From NCBI GenBank assembly GCA_013398275.1, contig VZSE01006234.1, positions 161,909 through 225,908 of the forward strand: 64,000 bases of DNA, in the 5' to 3' direction. The notes beneath the pieces were generated by a model. It saw only the letters and a program-made list of their open reading frames with translations. It did not search any database and had not been told where the DNA came from. Position numbers and translations under genes: made by a program. Shown here one piece after another: positions 13,401 to 27,500 of this stretch (position 1 is the first letter of the stretch; each line of letters opens with the position of its first letter). The stretch comes from Promerops cafer. Its lineage: Eukaryota > Chordata > Aves > Passeriformes > Nectariniidae.

Positions 13401-16400
13401 TAGACAGCCTTGAGCATGGGCAGCCAAACCCCTTTTGGGGGAAGGCATGAAAAAGGTTGTGCTCAGGGCCCAGACACCCACCAACCCAAAACAGTTATTT
13501 TGAGTGCATCTTCCTTTGAGGAAAGAAAGAGAGAGTAAAGCAGAAGTGTTTGACATTAGAGAATTTATTTGTGTCACTTAATGAATTACAAGAGTATGCC
13601 AGCATAATGTAATATTGATTTAGAAACAGAATGAAATATATGTGGGGAAGGTTTCAGAAACCACACATAGGGCCGTGCAGCAGCATCCTACTGAGATAGT
13701 CATGCTTTTTTCCTTCTGATTAACCAGGAACAAAGAAATAGTTCTGAACAAAGAAATGGACCTGAAGGTCACACAAAGGTCTAAAACCCCTGACTGCCAG
13801 AACTTCACAATACCCTGGGTGTGTCACATCCATGGATATGATCAAGAAAACCACAACTTCTAATTTGACCTGATAGTGGAGGCAGAGATAAATATCTGCT
13901 TGTTTCAGAATGATAAAGGTGAACTACTAAGTCTTGTCTCTAGTCTTGAGTATTTAAAACATTCTCAGATTATATTACTGAATATCTAATCCTAAAATTC
14001 CTTACTAGCCCGAGGATAAGAGCAGGCTGCCCGTGGGTATCACCCATTGCAATGGGAGGGACAAAGCATTTTCACCCTTTTATCTTGTGTGTCACCTTCC
14101 AAATACGTATGGAAATTGTAAGGAATTACTGCAGCTGCAGACCTTGACCACCCTGGATGGAAGTGTGAGGATAGAAAACTGCTTCCTTTCTTCTTCTGCA
14201 TTTCCTTTGGAAATAGGTTTCAATAAAAGGCAGTAGAAACCTTGTTGGCTGAATTCTTCCCAGCTTGCCTGAACACAACTTCCCTCTCACAAAAACATAC
14301 ATATTGCCTAACCTCCTCATCCTTTAGAAATGACATACTTTCTGCTCCTTGAAGCAAAGTCTGACTTTGAAAGTGGAATGTAAACAAAGAAGAGCTGCAT
14401 TGGTCCCAGCCAGTGTGTGGCTGATCAGAAATAGCTCCAAACTGTCCATAATGCCTCAAATTTATATCATGTCTTCAAAGACAGAGTGGGAAGGTAACCA
14501 GAACACTCTCTTTGGGAAAAAAATCCTAGGTTGCAGAGCCATCGGAGAAGCTGATACAAATTAAATTGACTCCTGGGTCTTGTGATAATTATCTGGCTCT
14601 TATGATTGAGGGTCAGGTCTTTTTAATTTGTACTTTTGTAAGTCATGTGAAGGAAAGATGGGTTTGTTTGTAGCTTCTTGGAAATTGTTGTCTTCTCCCT
14701 TTGTCTAGCTTCACACTCAGTGCTTTTAAGAGACAAGGGCCCTTTATTTTGAAAAACTGACTGCAAAATATCCCTGAAAGCTCGTGAGCTTCACAAATGC
14801 TGATGCTAGCAGTCACATTGCCTGAGTTATTAGTGCCAAATAAATCAGGGCCAAGATGTAGTATCACACACTGCCTTGCAACTTCTTGCACTGTTTTGTT
14901 GTCAGCACTCCCCCTGCCATGGTTTTGCCTGTGCCAACCAGTGCTCTCCAAGATAACAACCTGGCACCATTTGGGAGATAGCACATGGCAGCAACAATTC
15001 CCACTGGCCAAAATGGACACAACTGTACCGGGTGAGGCTGTATGCAGTGTCCTTCAGCAGCATTCCAGCAGGCTTTGCACCCAGGCTGTGCAAAGCACAT
15101 CCTTTTTCTCTTGGAGTACAGCTGTAACACAGTGTGTCGTGCACTTTGAACTGAATAAAAGAGACACAGAACTTTATCTGTGTTTTAGACTGCAGAGGCT
15201 CTGTGGGAGACCAAGGAGACCAGCAAGTCTGCAGATGCAGCCAGTCTGTGCCGTTTTACCAGAAAGTCAGAGAATGGCCCCTGCCCCTGGTTTATTTACA
15301 GGAAAAACATGGGTTTTTCTCAAAAGCTGAATTGTGCTTTCATGTCTTGGGACTGGGACACTTGTAGTTGGCAGCAAACAGTTGACCTCTTCCTGGGTCA
15401 CAGAAAAGTCTGAGGCTTGCAACTTCTGAGGAAGGTACAAGAGATGTGGCCAGAGGTTCCTTCTGGCTTCCTGGAGGACAGTGTACCCCATCAGGTCATC
15501 TCCCATCTATATGCAGTTGGCACCTTAGAGAGCTGCCTGCTAGTAGCAGCCAAGTCCTGTGCTTTTTACAATCCAGCAGTGGCAAGGAAGACAATGCAAG
15601 GGTCTTCAGAACCCTAAAGAAAGCTGTTGGAAAAGGAAAGTAGCCAGCCTTGAGATTCAGAAAAGCCTGCTGGAGTTGCAGGGGTGTTAGATAACCAAAA
15701 CAAAAATTCTAAATATAACACCACTATTATCCCATTTTCTTTCCAAAAATGCTGCCTCTCCTCTCCAGCTTCTAGTCCAACATGGTGAAAGATCTCAAAC
15801 AACCCCACCTCTTTCTTAGTTATATTAATGTATTTGGTAAAAGGGACAGGCCATAATTCCTAGGCACCTGCATTCAGATAGGCTTGTTTTGCACTCCCCT
15901 GATAGGTGTGATTGGCAGGGGAAGAAGTCAGATTTAGCTAGAGCTTCTTTCTAAAAATAGTTAATCAATTTCAGTTCAAGGCTCTCGGGTTATAGGAAGA
16001 GAAAATGATTTCACTTGGGCACATAACGAGCTTGGATAATCAGTTTTCCTGCTCAGAAGCAATGAATCCAAGGGTTTAAAAGAAAAGGAATGTTATTAAG
16101 AGGGATAAAACGGCAACTCAGCATAAAAATTGGTAGGCCTGTTCACTAAAATCATCAATAGAACCTTCTTGTATATTTTTCAGTGTAGCCCTCGCCCCTG
16201 TTTTGCCCAAAGCTGAGAGAGCCTATTCTCCATCTGTAAGGAGTTGTTCTTAAACCTCTTGCACTGTTTCCAAGCACAGTGATCCCACCCCTGGCACCAA
16301 GTCACTGCTCTTCCAGCTTCAATCCACGAAGCCTTGGCTCTGTCAGAGACGAGTCTGTGGCAAGGAAAACACAAAGTGAACCCTGAGGAACACACCATTT

Positions 16401-19400
16401 GAGTTTTGGTTATGTTTTATACCTTTCTTGCTCCTTGGCTCATTTGCTCTACCACTATCAAGTGGAGCACCACAGGTAATTCCTAACCCTCAAATCACCA
16501 TTCTCTCTTGACGAGTAAGAGTTTTTAATACCTTCAAATGTAAGACACAATTGTATTTTAAACTCAGTGCCTGAGAGTGAAATCCACTGAAGTCAATTCA
16601 CCTGCTCCCTTTTTGTTGTGATCTCTTGTCACTTCAAGCAGTGCTGGATTTCTCTTTTATCCCAGTAAAGGCAGGATCAGCAGTAAGTATACCATTCTTT
16701 TAGGAATACTGGGCTTACCTCAGGATAGATGTAGCTCTGAATTTAAGTTTTACTTCCGTGCAAGTTTACAGCACAAAGGATTGAATCGAATAGCTGGCTG
16801 AAGACTCTAATAAGAGTTTTTGCAGTGTCAGTCTTCTGTTCTTACAGTTGTTACCATCTCTTTATATGAGCCATTCAAAGTCATTCACAGTGGAGCTACC
16901 AAAGGTGGGAATCATTCAGGATAGCATGAGATAGGCAGAGGTCAGAGGGTTAAATGAAAAGAAAAATAAAATATTGTTTGGAAAATAGGAAATATTTATT
17001 AAAAGTGATATCCTGCAAAATGACCTGTGCTTCAACTGCAGTGATGCATAAACCTGAACTGGGAAGTAGCTATTACTGCTAGAAAAAGTTGTGAGGAGAG
17101 TGCTGCAGAAGCTGGGATGAAACTGGTTTCTTCTACTTCAAATCCTTGTAGTCTGATTATATTTCAAGTGCACTGACTGTTAAGAGGTGACCTAAACAGT
17201 TCTTAAATAGCAATTTCAGTGAATGGTTTAGCTAAACCAGAGAAGAACATACTTTTTTCCAATTTCTGACTCGTCAGATAAAAACACTGGCTCAGAGCTG
17301 CCACCCAATGATCAGACCCTGTAAAATCACTTAAATACGGGCTACCTGTGTCGCAAAGCACTGCGTTCTGTGAGACAATACAGTGGAGGCAAACTAATTT
17401 CTTGCTGCATAAAAAAGGCAGTGAAAGGCCATTTCCACCTCCACTCTCCTTCTACTCCTCTTTCCCAACATCTGCATGTCCTATCACGCAATGCCTTGTC
17501 TGCAACAAGACATTGTCTGTCTACCTTTGCTTAGAAATTTTAATTGGTTAACCTGCTAACTTTTGTTTTGTTTTGTTTTTCCTTCTGTGTTGATTTTCTG
17601 CTGGTTTATAAGTTTGACTCAGTTCAGAGCGTGGGCAGGGAAGTGCCAACACCAGCACAATACAAGCAAGAAGGAATGAACTGTTGAGAGCTGAAGAATA
17701 GATAGAAGGGAGATACCAGCTGCAGTGAGCATGAGCACTTATTTCAACTCTGTTCTTGTCTAACTGCATATGACATGGTACCTGGAGATTCCAAGGCTGG
17801 CTTTCCATATACGTGTTTGGATATCCAGAGCACTCTATAACACAAACTGCCACACAGGAAAAAGCTCCTTGACAAGGTTGTGGCTAAATTAGTCTGTTCA
17901 GCACTCAAAGACTTCAGGTACTGATTGTCACCAGCGGCTGTGCTGCCTCACTGAAAGCTATAATCTCAGTTATCTCTGCAGCTTTCATGTGTCACCTGTC
18001 TGAAAGTGTTTTTTTTTTCCTGGCTGAACTGTACCATTTGGCAAAGCAAAGAAGATGAAGGGGGATTGACACAGGTATGTTCATTTGTCATCAAACAGCT
18101 GTCACCCATTTGAGTGCATTACAGCACCAAGTATTTTATATTATTTAAGTGCTTGTAAAATATTTTCATTTGTAAAAGGTGTACACAGTGACTTCATTTC
18201 ACTGCAAGAGGCAAACACCCCATTTTGTGCCCAGTGGTGCACCAACAGGACCTTTCAGTCCATTTCTCCTCTGATCTACTCTCTTAATGAGCCCTTCATG
18301 AATAGCATAAGGGCATTTGCTTCCAGATGAACCATAATCCTGCAGTCTGCCTGCTTACCCTAGTGTCTATTTCTAATGGCTAATAGGCATTTTAAATGTC
18401 TAGTAGAAAAAAAATTGTACATCTACGTATGGATTCATCCCACATTATGTATTGCCTATTAGCTGACTGTGTCCTGAACTGCCTGCTTCCAGTATGCCAA
18501 ACATCATCAGTAGATTTCTGTTCAGCTCCATGTTTTCTAGATTAGGATGTGCTGTGGTCTCAGAAGACAGTGTTCATTATGTACCTGGAGTTATATTGGC
18601 CATCAGTGCTGGATGCAACACAGAGAACCGGCTGTTCCTACAGAGCTGTGCTCTTCAGGGGAGGTGAGAGTGGTGTGTGCTCAGACAGCAGCCACTCAGT
18701 GCTGATGTACAAAGCAAACCCACAGGGAGGTTTCTACAAGCTGCAATTTGGCCAGTCTCCTTAATTTGAAAGACTTGGACATCTGCCTGGAAATATCTGG
18801 TTAATTATTGGTGGTGGAAAATGATTATCACTTGATTATCATATTAGTTAAATTTTAACCTCCTTCACTACTTTAACAAAGTCAGCATACTGTTATCTAA
18901 TTACCAGCCAATGGTGAAGTAACAATCCTAATTTTGTCCCAAAACAGTTCATATTATTGAGCAAAGCATCAATCTTCTAAAATGGTGAGAGCTTAGGACC
19001 AGATGGGGAAGAACAGGGCATCGCTATTCCCAGAAATGTACTTTGTGATTGCTACACCAGATTGCTACACTTTGGAGCTGGAAGGCAGAGTCCTGCAATA
19101 AAGACCATTAAATTTGTGAGAAAAACACATCAGGAAGCACTAAAGACCCTGCATATCCTGCATCATTCAAGCCTTGGGTGGTCCTTACTTACTGCCCAGA
19201 TACACTCCCAAACTCCAGGTTGTACAGACTGGACGCTGGATGCACAGGCTTACCTCTGAGCTAGGGAAAGGGCTGTCAGGGGCAAGTGGGGTTTATGAGA
19301 GCTTCAGTAAGGGTACATGCATGTTGTGGGGTGATTTGTGCATTGGAGGAGTCCTGAGGCTTCTTGCAGCTTTCCTGTTCCCTCTTGGTGGAATAAGCTT

Positions 19401-22400
19401 TTGTTTCTTTTGGTTTTATTTTCACTGGCTTAGCCTGTAAATAGTGTGAGCTTCCACAAACAGCCCGATGCCTCCTCTTCTCATGTGAATTTCCATTTGC
19501 TTTAGCACATTTCTGCTGCTGGGACAACCCTGGCTGGTTCCCAGTGCATCCTCTGTACTCTCTGTACTCTGTGGACTACTGGGGTAGCTCTCAAAGTGTC
19601 ATGAATCTGGCAAACATGAGTTTGCTCACAAACACACACCCCTTCCACTACTGCCCTCTTACACCACTCATTGGTCCTGCTCCAACTTACACACTGAGCA
19701 GGTGAATTTCTGTGTGGGCTCCTCTCAACACCACATCCTTCTGCAAGGGTATGGGCCTCATGAACTAATCCTTCCCACCATACCAGTGACCAACAAAGTG
19801 ATTTTTTTCTTGTTTGCATATTCAGACTTATCTCACACTACTCTCCCCAGAGACACTTTAATAGAGAGAGGAGAAAGAACCAGGAACAAATCTGCTGTTG
19901 CCACCTAGCAGGCAATGGGTTCAGGTTTCACAGGCAGGTTTATTAGATGGTGGAAGAAAAAGACTCATTGTTGAATGCACTCCAATCTTCAACCTTCATC
20001 TTCTATTAATTGTCTTTTTTATCCCTTCCATATTTCTTCTTCATTGCTTTCTGCACGTTAAGATCTAGGAAATATTTCTCATACCATCTCCCTGTAAAGA
20101 AGGGAAATCATAGTTCAGTTACAGCTTCTCTCCTAGTGCTATCATACCCCAAGGATTATTCTAGCTGTAGAGCTTCTGTCTTGTTAAAATGCCAGTTTCT
20201 AGTCCCCTTGTGCCTCTGCCCAAATTCATCCTTTGTCCTTGGCAGCAGCAGCACCCATCTCAGGAACTCAGCAATGTACTTTTCCTGGCAGAAGTCATAC
20301 CTAGCTCATTAATTGTCCTTCCATGCCAGTGTCTGGGATCTATGACTGCCTTCTGAAATATGTCAGGGAGGTAGGAATCTCTCATCAAGCTTCGGGTCTT
20401 CAGTGGGCCACCTGCAAATAAGGAACTGTACTACAAAACTACAGAACTACAGAACAGAACTACAAAAAAGGAACAGCAAATAAGGAATTGTATGTAGAAA
20501 TCACCCTACTGCAGTCCTGGAATTGAGCAGGGGAGCAACACCGGCAGTTGCAAGGGCTCAAGAAAAGGCATGTGTTGACTGCAGTACCTTTGATCAGGTT
20601 TGAGGCTGGGTGCTGAACCATAGCTTCATCATCACCACCCAGGAGGTTGCTTGTGTTTGCCAATTTATCTGCTTTTCATCCTCAAGTATGAGATGCACAC
20701 AGAGGGTACTGCAAGGTATCATCTTTGTTTGTATCCCAGTGCCCCTTCTTCAGTCAAGTGTCCACTTACCTCCTGTAGAATCTCCTCATCCACGTGAGTA
20801 ACTTCCTAGCAGCTACTAGCAGCACAACTCCACAAAACCCCCACCATCTTACCACTCCCAGCCTTCTTGATCTCATTTTCTGCCAAAACACTTAACAAAG
20901 AGTTGCCAACTGTGACTTCTCTTTTTTATCCCCTCTTTACTTCTAGCCATGAGGGGGCTTTATTTTAATCTCTAATCCTTTCCTCTTCACCTTCCTTTTA
21001 ATCACACCTTTGTCTTGACAATATTGATTTTGAGTGCCCTGAGGAAAGACGTCTTTCTTTTCTGAGTGACCACATAAACCCAGGACAATGCAGTCCTCAA
21101 TACCCAGCAAGGTCTTGTCATGGAACATACTGTATAAGGAAAAGGAATCTGCATTATGCTGGTACATGAGAAACTAGAACCAGGGACAATTATTTCAAAG
21201 TTTCTTGGATGAATGCTCAGTTTCGAGTAGTTGCTTAGGTGCAGGGATCCTGGGGAACCTTGGAAACAGAGGTTTGGGAATGATATTTCAGAGCTCCACA
21301 TGTCTAAAGGTCTGGAAGAGAAATAATGTTGGCACTGGAACTGGAGGTAACTAGTAACTGGAGATGACAGGGAATATTGAATTGCAAATGGTGTCCATTT
21401 GGACAACTCTGGACAGGATGACAGGGGTTATGATTCACGTTCACTTTTCACACTGTGGGGAAAAAAAAGTGAAAGAAAAGAAAGGGATATAATACATAAA
21501 ATGGGAATGTCTAGATTCCAGTTCCTCAGGTACCACAGCCTGGAAAAGCTGTGACTTTGGATAGAAGGAATAAGAGGAGAGAGTATTACCTATGGTCAGA
21601 TCTCTACCCACAGCAATGTGGCTGCCTGAGCCCTGGCAAAGCATAGATGTTACCAGCTTTGAAGGTCAGGGGTAGGCAGTGTGTCCCCTCACCTTGGAAC
21701 AGATTTATCCTCAAATTGTAACCCAGCTGTTGGTAATCTGAAAGAGATGCCCAGGTCAAGGAGTCTTTTGTCATTTCAGTACAGTCATTGGGTCCTTTCT
21801 GTCCAGTTTCTAATTCTGCATTGTCCTGAGCTTGATGTTTCTGGAAATACAAACAACAGGGAAACTCTGTCAATCCACATTCCCAAAGTGCAGCAAACTC
21901 CTGGCATTTCCCCCCCTGCACGGCTCTTTGAGCTATGACTAATCCCTGGGACCTGGGTCTGTCCTTGAGTCTCCCTTAGTGGCTTCTGCAGGCATTGCAT
22001 TTGCATGGGACAACTAGGACGAGAAGTGCCTTTCCTGCAGAGGGAATGTCTGTGTAACCCTCTGTCATGTTCTGCTTGTTGGGTGTGGTCCTCATCCCAG
22101 GGGGACTCGATAGGTTTAGCCCATGCAAAGGCTGTGACAAGTTAAAACCAAAGCCCTGGCCCATAGTGGTGGAATACAGTAATTGTGATCCTGCTGGCAC
22201 TAGCAGTGAGACAAATGGGATCTGTACCAGGTAGGAATATACCTTGGATTTGTCAGATTAGCTCAGGACATGGCACAGGGCTCACCTTCTGCTCTTGAGG
22301 CAGTTGTGGGAATGAAGGTGCCAGCCCATGGGGTAGGAAGCCTAGTGCTCCACCAGGCAGCACTTGCATCAGCAGCAGCTTGGGTTTTACACTGAGACAG

Positions 22401-23020
22401 GTCTTTGCAGCACCAAGTCTTACACAGCATTGGGATCCTGCAGCTGAAGTTACTGTATCAGCCAGACTCCAGGAGTCAGTGCTGCATGCTCTGCAGAACC
22501 TCTCCCACAAAAACAACAGGGCCACAAGACATGAGAGGAAGCCAGTCCTGACTCACAGGGAATGATCTGCTTCTTTTCTCTATCACTCTTGTTTCTTTTT
22601 AAAGAAGAGCCATACACTTACACATGATCAAAGTGCAGGAAGCTGCTGCTAAATAAACTGCTGTGCTAACTCCCACCTCCTACTTAAAACAAAAACATGC
22701 CTGTTTGTTATTATTACTATATTCAGTAGGAAGAACTTTCCAGTCTGCTGATGCAGAAATTCCTCCTCTCCCATTTCTTCCAACAAAGCAGAATTTCAGT
22801 GTAATGAGGCAATGTGGTCATTTCCCAAATCCCTTTCATCAATAATTTCCCCAGTTCCTCTTGGACAATATGACACCAGAGGCTGCAACTGTTCCTACTT
22901 CCTAGTTTGTAACAGTATACGATGTTGTTGTCACTGTTATTATAAAAACACTGCAACTGCATGTGATTGTTATTTTTCATTTTATTTCTGACCCTGAAGG
23001 TCCAAAGTCAAAGCACTGCT
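10476..23020. other. Intergenic, no gene recognised
   Basis: A long gene-poor stretch. The longest open frame (14797-15330, + strand, 177 codons) overlaps other frames of similar length, has no recognisable domain and looks accidental. A local imperfect duplication lies at 20414-20430 and 20476-20492, with short AACTACAGA-like repeats between the copies. Simple T/G runs occur near 17562-17582. I found nothing resembling exons of CIMIP4/TEX33, the gene expected here from human synteny. Confidence 0.55.
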
Positions 23021-23024
23021 CAGA

Positions 23025-23135
23025 GAATCCCACATCTTGAGGCCAAGAAGGACTTTAAGGCTGTTTTACCATCCTCCTGGATAACAGAAACCACAGAAGT
23101 GTCTACTTATTGCTTTGTTAAACCAATTCTGTGAG
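23025..23135 (-). repeat. Old CR1-like LINE fragment (3' end)
   Basis: The block containing CTTGAGGCCAAGAAGGACTT, then ATCCTCCTGGATAACAGAAA and CCACAGAAG, resembles the diverged 3' end of ancient amniote CR1/L3-type LINEs (pattern: aggccagaaggacc, then cctcctggataacacaggccacagaa). It is well diverged, so the limits are approximate and the match is from memory only. Confidence 0.45.
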
Positions 23136-23139
23136 GGAC

Positions 23140-24408
23140 AATAGGCAACGAATCAGAAAAGATGTATCTTGATCAAAGAGCTAAAAAGGATTAAACGTGA
23201 TCTTTCTTTCTGAATGAAATGTTTAGCATAGCCTAACACTCTGACTTTCCTGACATGCAGCCTTTGAGAAAAGAGGGAGCTGTTCTTCCCAGGCAGAAAA
23301 CCTCCTTAGACAGGTGTGTGAACTGCCCATTCTAACCAGCCACCAGATGTGGCCAAGAGTGGTCTCATAGGCCTTCCACATTTGACAGGGTATCCAAAGT
23401 GTGAGGTTTCAGTGACTTTCTAGAACTGGAGCCCCATGGATGTGAAAATGACATTTCTCTTAGTTGTTTGTTTGTTTGTTTTTAAATTAAGAAAAATCCA
23501 AGTATCTATGATTTATCAAGAGGCAAAGCCTCTTCCATAACCACCTCTCTCACCTGGTCCATGAACCCTGGTGTGGTGACTGGTGGTTTGTACAAGCAGG
23601 CAGGTCCTGCTGAATTCCAGGTATGGAGGTGGGATGAAGGCTGAAGAGTACAGATGGTTGCTAGGGAACAGTGCTCCCTCCCTCTATGAGCTGTGGGCTC
23701 CAGCTCCACGGGAAACAGAATTCACACGGTGTAGAGAAGGGTTATCCTCGCTGACTGGAAAAACACACAAGGAGCAGAGTAAAAGGCTCATGTCTCATGA
23801 AATCTGTGCCCAAAAGTTCTCATCACACATACAGGATTTCTTGGAGACTTTTCTATCACAGTCATGATAATCAAAAAAGACTGTACGTCAGCAGAAATGG
23901 ATCTTTTAGCATCTCCAAATGCTTCACATGAGCTCTCCGACCTCAGCCTTCTTGTTTGGACCTTGTTGCTGCATACCTGGAACACCAGTAGAGGGTAATA
24001 ATCAGTGGGCCATACCAGTTGATACCATACATTTCTTTTTGATGTCCCTTACCTGGACCCCAGGGAAGCAACACAGCTCCCTGTGGGTTGGGTCCAGTTG
24101 CCACATGGAAGGTACCCCCATTTTCCACATTCCAAATGGGAAGATGGGGCACTGGCAAGAAGTCTTCCACAGAGTCAATGAAAGAGCCACAGCTTGGCCC
24201 TCCCATGTCCAATACCCAGTGCTATATTTTAGCACTGGACTTTGCATTCATTCTGCTCCTGATCTTTCACCAGGCCACTGGAATTTCTGCACATCTTCAG
24301 GCACACTGTAACTCTTTCATGCTGCAGAGCTGCTTTTCCCACCCAACACAAGCAGGTCGCAGGTAACAGAGGAGAATTAGAAATACCCACAGATGCATCA
24401 TCTAAGAT
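23140..24408. other. Intergenic region downstream of TST
   Basis: No gene recognised. It contains a short TTTG-rich run at about 23466-23482. Open frames here overlap on both strands and show no domain. Confidence 0.5.
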
Positions 24409-24414
24409 TTTATT
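24409..24414 (-). terminator. Poly(A) signal of TST
   Basis: TTTATT on the + strand is AATAAA on the minus strand. It lies about 165 nt past the TST stop codon, giving a short 3' UTR. Confidence 0.7.
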
Positions 24415-24577
24415 AACTGTCAAAAATCAAAAGTTCACTAGAAACCTAATCATAATTCTTAAAAAAGTTGGCAAAATCGAAATCAACCGACTTTTTCTTT
24501 ACTTCCACCTCCTCCCTTTTGCTTTACCCTGGACTGGAGACAGCTGCTAGACCACGCTCTCAGACACAGCTCTCCCT

Positions 24578-27500
24578 CTAGGCCTTGCTGCGCTTCAGCT
24601 CGGAGACCTTGTAGTGTGGCGGGGCTCGGTGGAACCACTCGGACCAGGAGCCATCGTACACGGCCACGTCGCGCTTGCCGCACAGGAAGGCTGCCAAGGC
24701 AATCTGACACGCCGTGACGCCCTTGCGGCACGTGGCCGTCAGCGGCTTCGAGAGATCCACCTTCTTCTCACGGAATATTTCCTGGATCTCCTCAATACTC
24801 TTCTCATGCCCTGTTTCTGATAGGAATGAGTGGAAGGGTATGTTCACAGCACCAGGGATGTGGCCGGATTCCAACCCTGCAAGAGTGAACCAGAAAAGAA
24901 AACATGAGCAAGGACACATTAACACAGGTGGTGAAAGACACCCACAAGAGACATTAGAGACATCACTGCAGACAGTCTCACTCCCTCCAAGACTCATTTG
25001 TTCCACTTGATGATGAAGATGCAAAGTGGTATTAGGCTAAAAAGAAGAGGAAAAATATTATTCAACTTTGCTGAAGTCAAAACTTCCAGAATATTTAGCA
25101 AACTATTTCCTCGCTGAAAGCAATGAGATGTAGAAATTTCAAGAAGCCCTAGACATGACAGGAATCAAAGAAGCTCACAGAAAATGCCTTAACAAAGGCA
25201 TTAAGGGCACCTGTGATAAGAGGAATAAAGCAATGCATTTCCAACCTTCCCCAGGTATGCCAGCAGTGTGTAATGACACAGTTTTCAGAAGCAGGAAATG
25301 TAGCCTGTATGTCGAATTTGTGAAAGTGGTTATCTGTTCATAGTTTATTCCTGCATCACGTTAAAATAATTTTTCAGAAAAATAAATAAGAAATCATAAA
25401 GCAACCTTAAAGTCAGCCACATCACTGCTGAGGCAGCTATCCTGGGACAATGGGGTCAGAGAAGTCAGAATTTAAATTTTGTATCACTTCTTATCTATTC
25501 CAGAGATGAAATCAGCACAGGTTCTGTTTTTCTGCTGGTGTATCTGACCACTTCAGGCAAGTTCAAAGCTGCACGTCAAAACAAGGTCTTTAGAGAGCAG
25601 CAGATATAAAAATATGACGGACAAGGTTGGCATCACACCCTTCAAATTCAGACTCTTAAGGCTTAATAATGGAAGCCTTTCCAATCATTTTGAGAGGCTT
25701 TGGATCAAGCCTCATTTGAGCCAAAAACATTCTGTATTACATTGAAAATGTGTTTCAGGGAATAGTTCCTTGCTAGGTTTGAACCTCTAATGAGACAAAT
25801 CTGAAAAAAAATCACATGAATAGTAATCTGTTTCACTGGCAGCTTTCCACTTGCCCAAATCATTGGGATAACTGGTCTTTGGAGATGGAAGAGATTGGGG
25901 CAGTTTAATCATTTGACTTTGTTACAGTCAAATGATTAAACTATACCTAGACAGAGACTGACATCACACATAATGACACTGCAGTTTCATCACTATGCAG
26001 AGTGGTAACATGACATGGTGAGATATAAGGGGAAAACAGCTTTGGCACAGAATTGAAGGGAATTTTTGCTCTGCTGGACAAAGACAGAGCCTAAAGACAA
26101 TCAAAGCTGCCCTGAGTCAGCTTCACAAGTTCTCTTCCTGTTCCAGATGGACCCTCTTTGTCTCTTGATTCATCCTTCCCGAGTGCATTAAAAATACGGC
26201 ACAGTTGTCTAGGAGTCACCTCATGCATCCTTCAGAAATGTTTAGCATTACTGAGAGAAGTTGGGAGAAAAACTGCTGACTTCTGCAGGGACTAACATTT
26301 AAAAAGGAAAAGAAAAAATAAAAGAGGCAGCATTTTGTACTGATGCTTTCACCACATTTTTTCCAGTTCCAGAGGACAACAGTTCATCACTTTAGTACAG
26401 AGAACTGCAAAACTCACTCATCAATACAGTGTCTGTATGACAGAAAGGAAATAAAAAATGAAGCAAAAACTGAGAAAACATTGTATATAGTTCTCAGACT
26501 GCAAAGCTGCTTACTGGAGCCTCTTACCTGCCTGGGTTAGGCTACCACTTTCCAACAGAGTAAATGGGAAAGGATGCATTCAGCAAAGGACTTCTGCAAG
26601 GCTCTGCTGCAGTACTGGAGATCACCCCAACACAGACAAGTCTGTGAGCCATCCTAGGGCACTGGGAAGTCCTGGAGGATTAACTAGAAGGGAACTCTTG
26701 CTCAAAGAAGATTGCTGGGCCATCAATTCACTTTATAGGTGTCCCAGGCACTGTGATCATTACCACTTCTCTAGACTGTTCACACACCTTAAAATAGGTT
26801 TGTACCCCTCTCTTATTGGAGACTGACAACTCACCACCCTTAAACAACTCTTCAGGTAGGAGCTGAGCAGATCTGAAAAAACCACTCATTTTAGAGCAGT
26901 TTTGACTTTGATCTATAGGGAGACTTTCTTGCTCCAGAGATTCAAAAGTCTGTTGGAGTCAGAGACCAGTGCTTGCACTCTGTGGGTGGAAGGTGGGCAA
27001 TTCTGTAGAAACTGCATTTATTCACATATGTAGGTGTTCAGCTGAGAAAAAGAGCTGAAACTGCACAACCACAATCCCTTGGACTGCTCAAGAAGTCTCT
27101 TATAAAGCTTCCTCAGCCACTCTCAAGTGGCTGAGGAAGCTTTATAATCTCTCTCTGCTAGGTCAAGAGCACAGAAACATAGGACTGGAAGGCAAGGCTG
27201 GATACAGCTGGAATCTGAACAGGGGAGAGGATACATCTGCTCCTGTCCCATATGAAACAGAGGATACTTCATTGCAAATTCATGCAGTCACCTTCAGAAA
27301 CTCCAGGAAGGAACGAACCCTAGGACTACCTGGGTAGAGCCTGGGCCCCAGCTACCTCAGTAATCATTTTATCAGCTGCCTTTCAAAAAAGCATCCATCT
27401 CAGAAACAGTTTGGATTCTTGTCATGAAACGTCCCACTGAAGCACCTCCCCGCTCCTGAGGAGGAATATTAATGTCCAGTGTTCAGATCATCACAGTCAG

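Noticed and set aside
14797..15330. Open frame of 177 codons on the + strand
   Set aside because: Overlaps several other frames of similar quality on both strands; composition and motifs look random.
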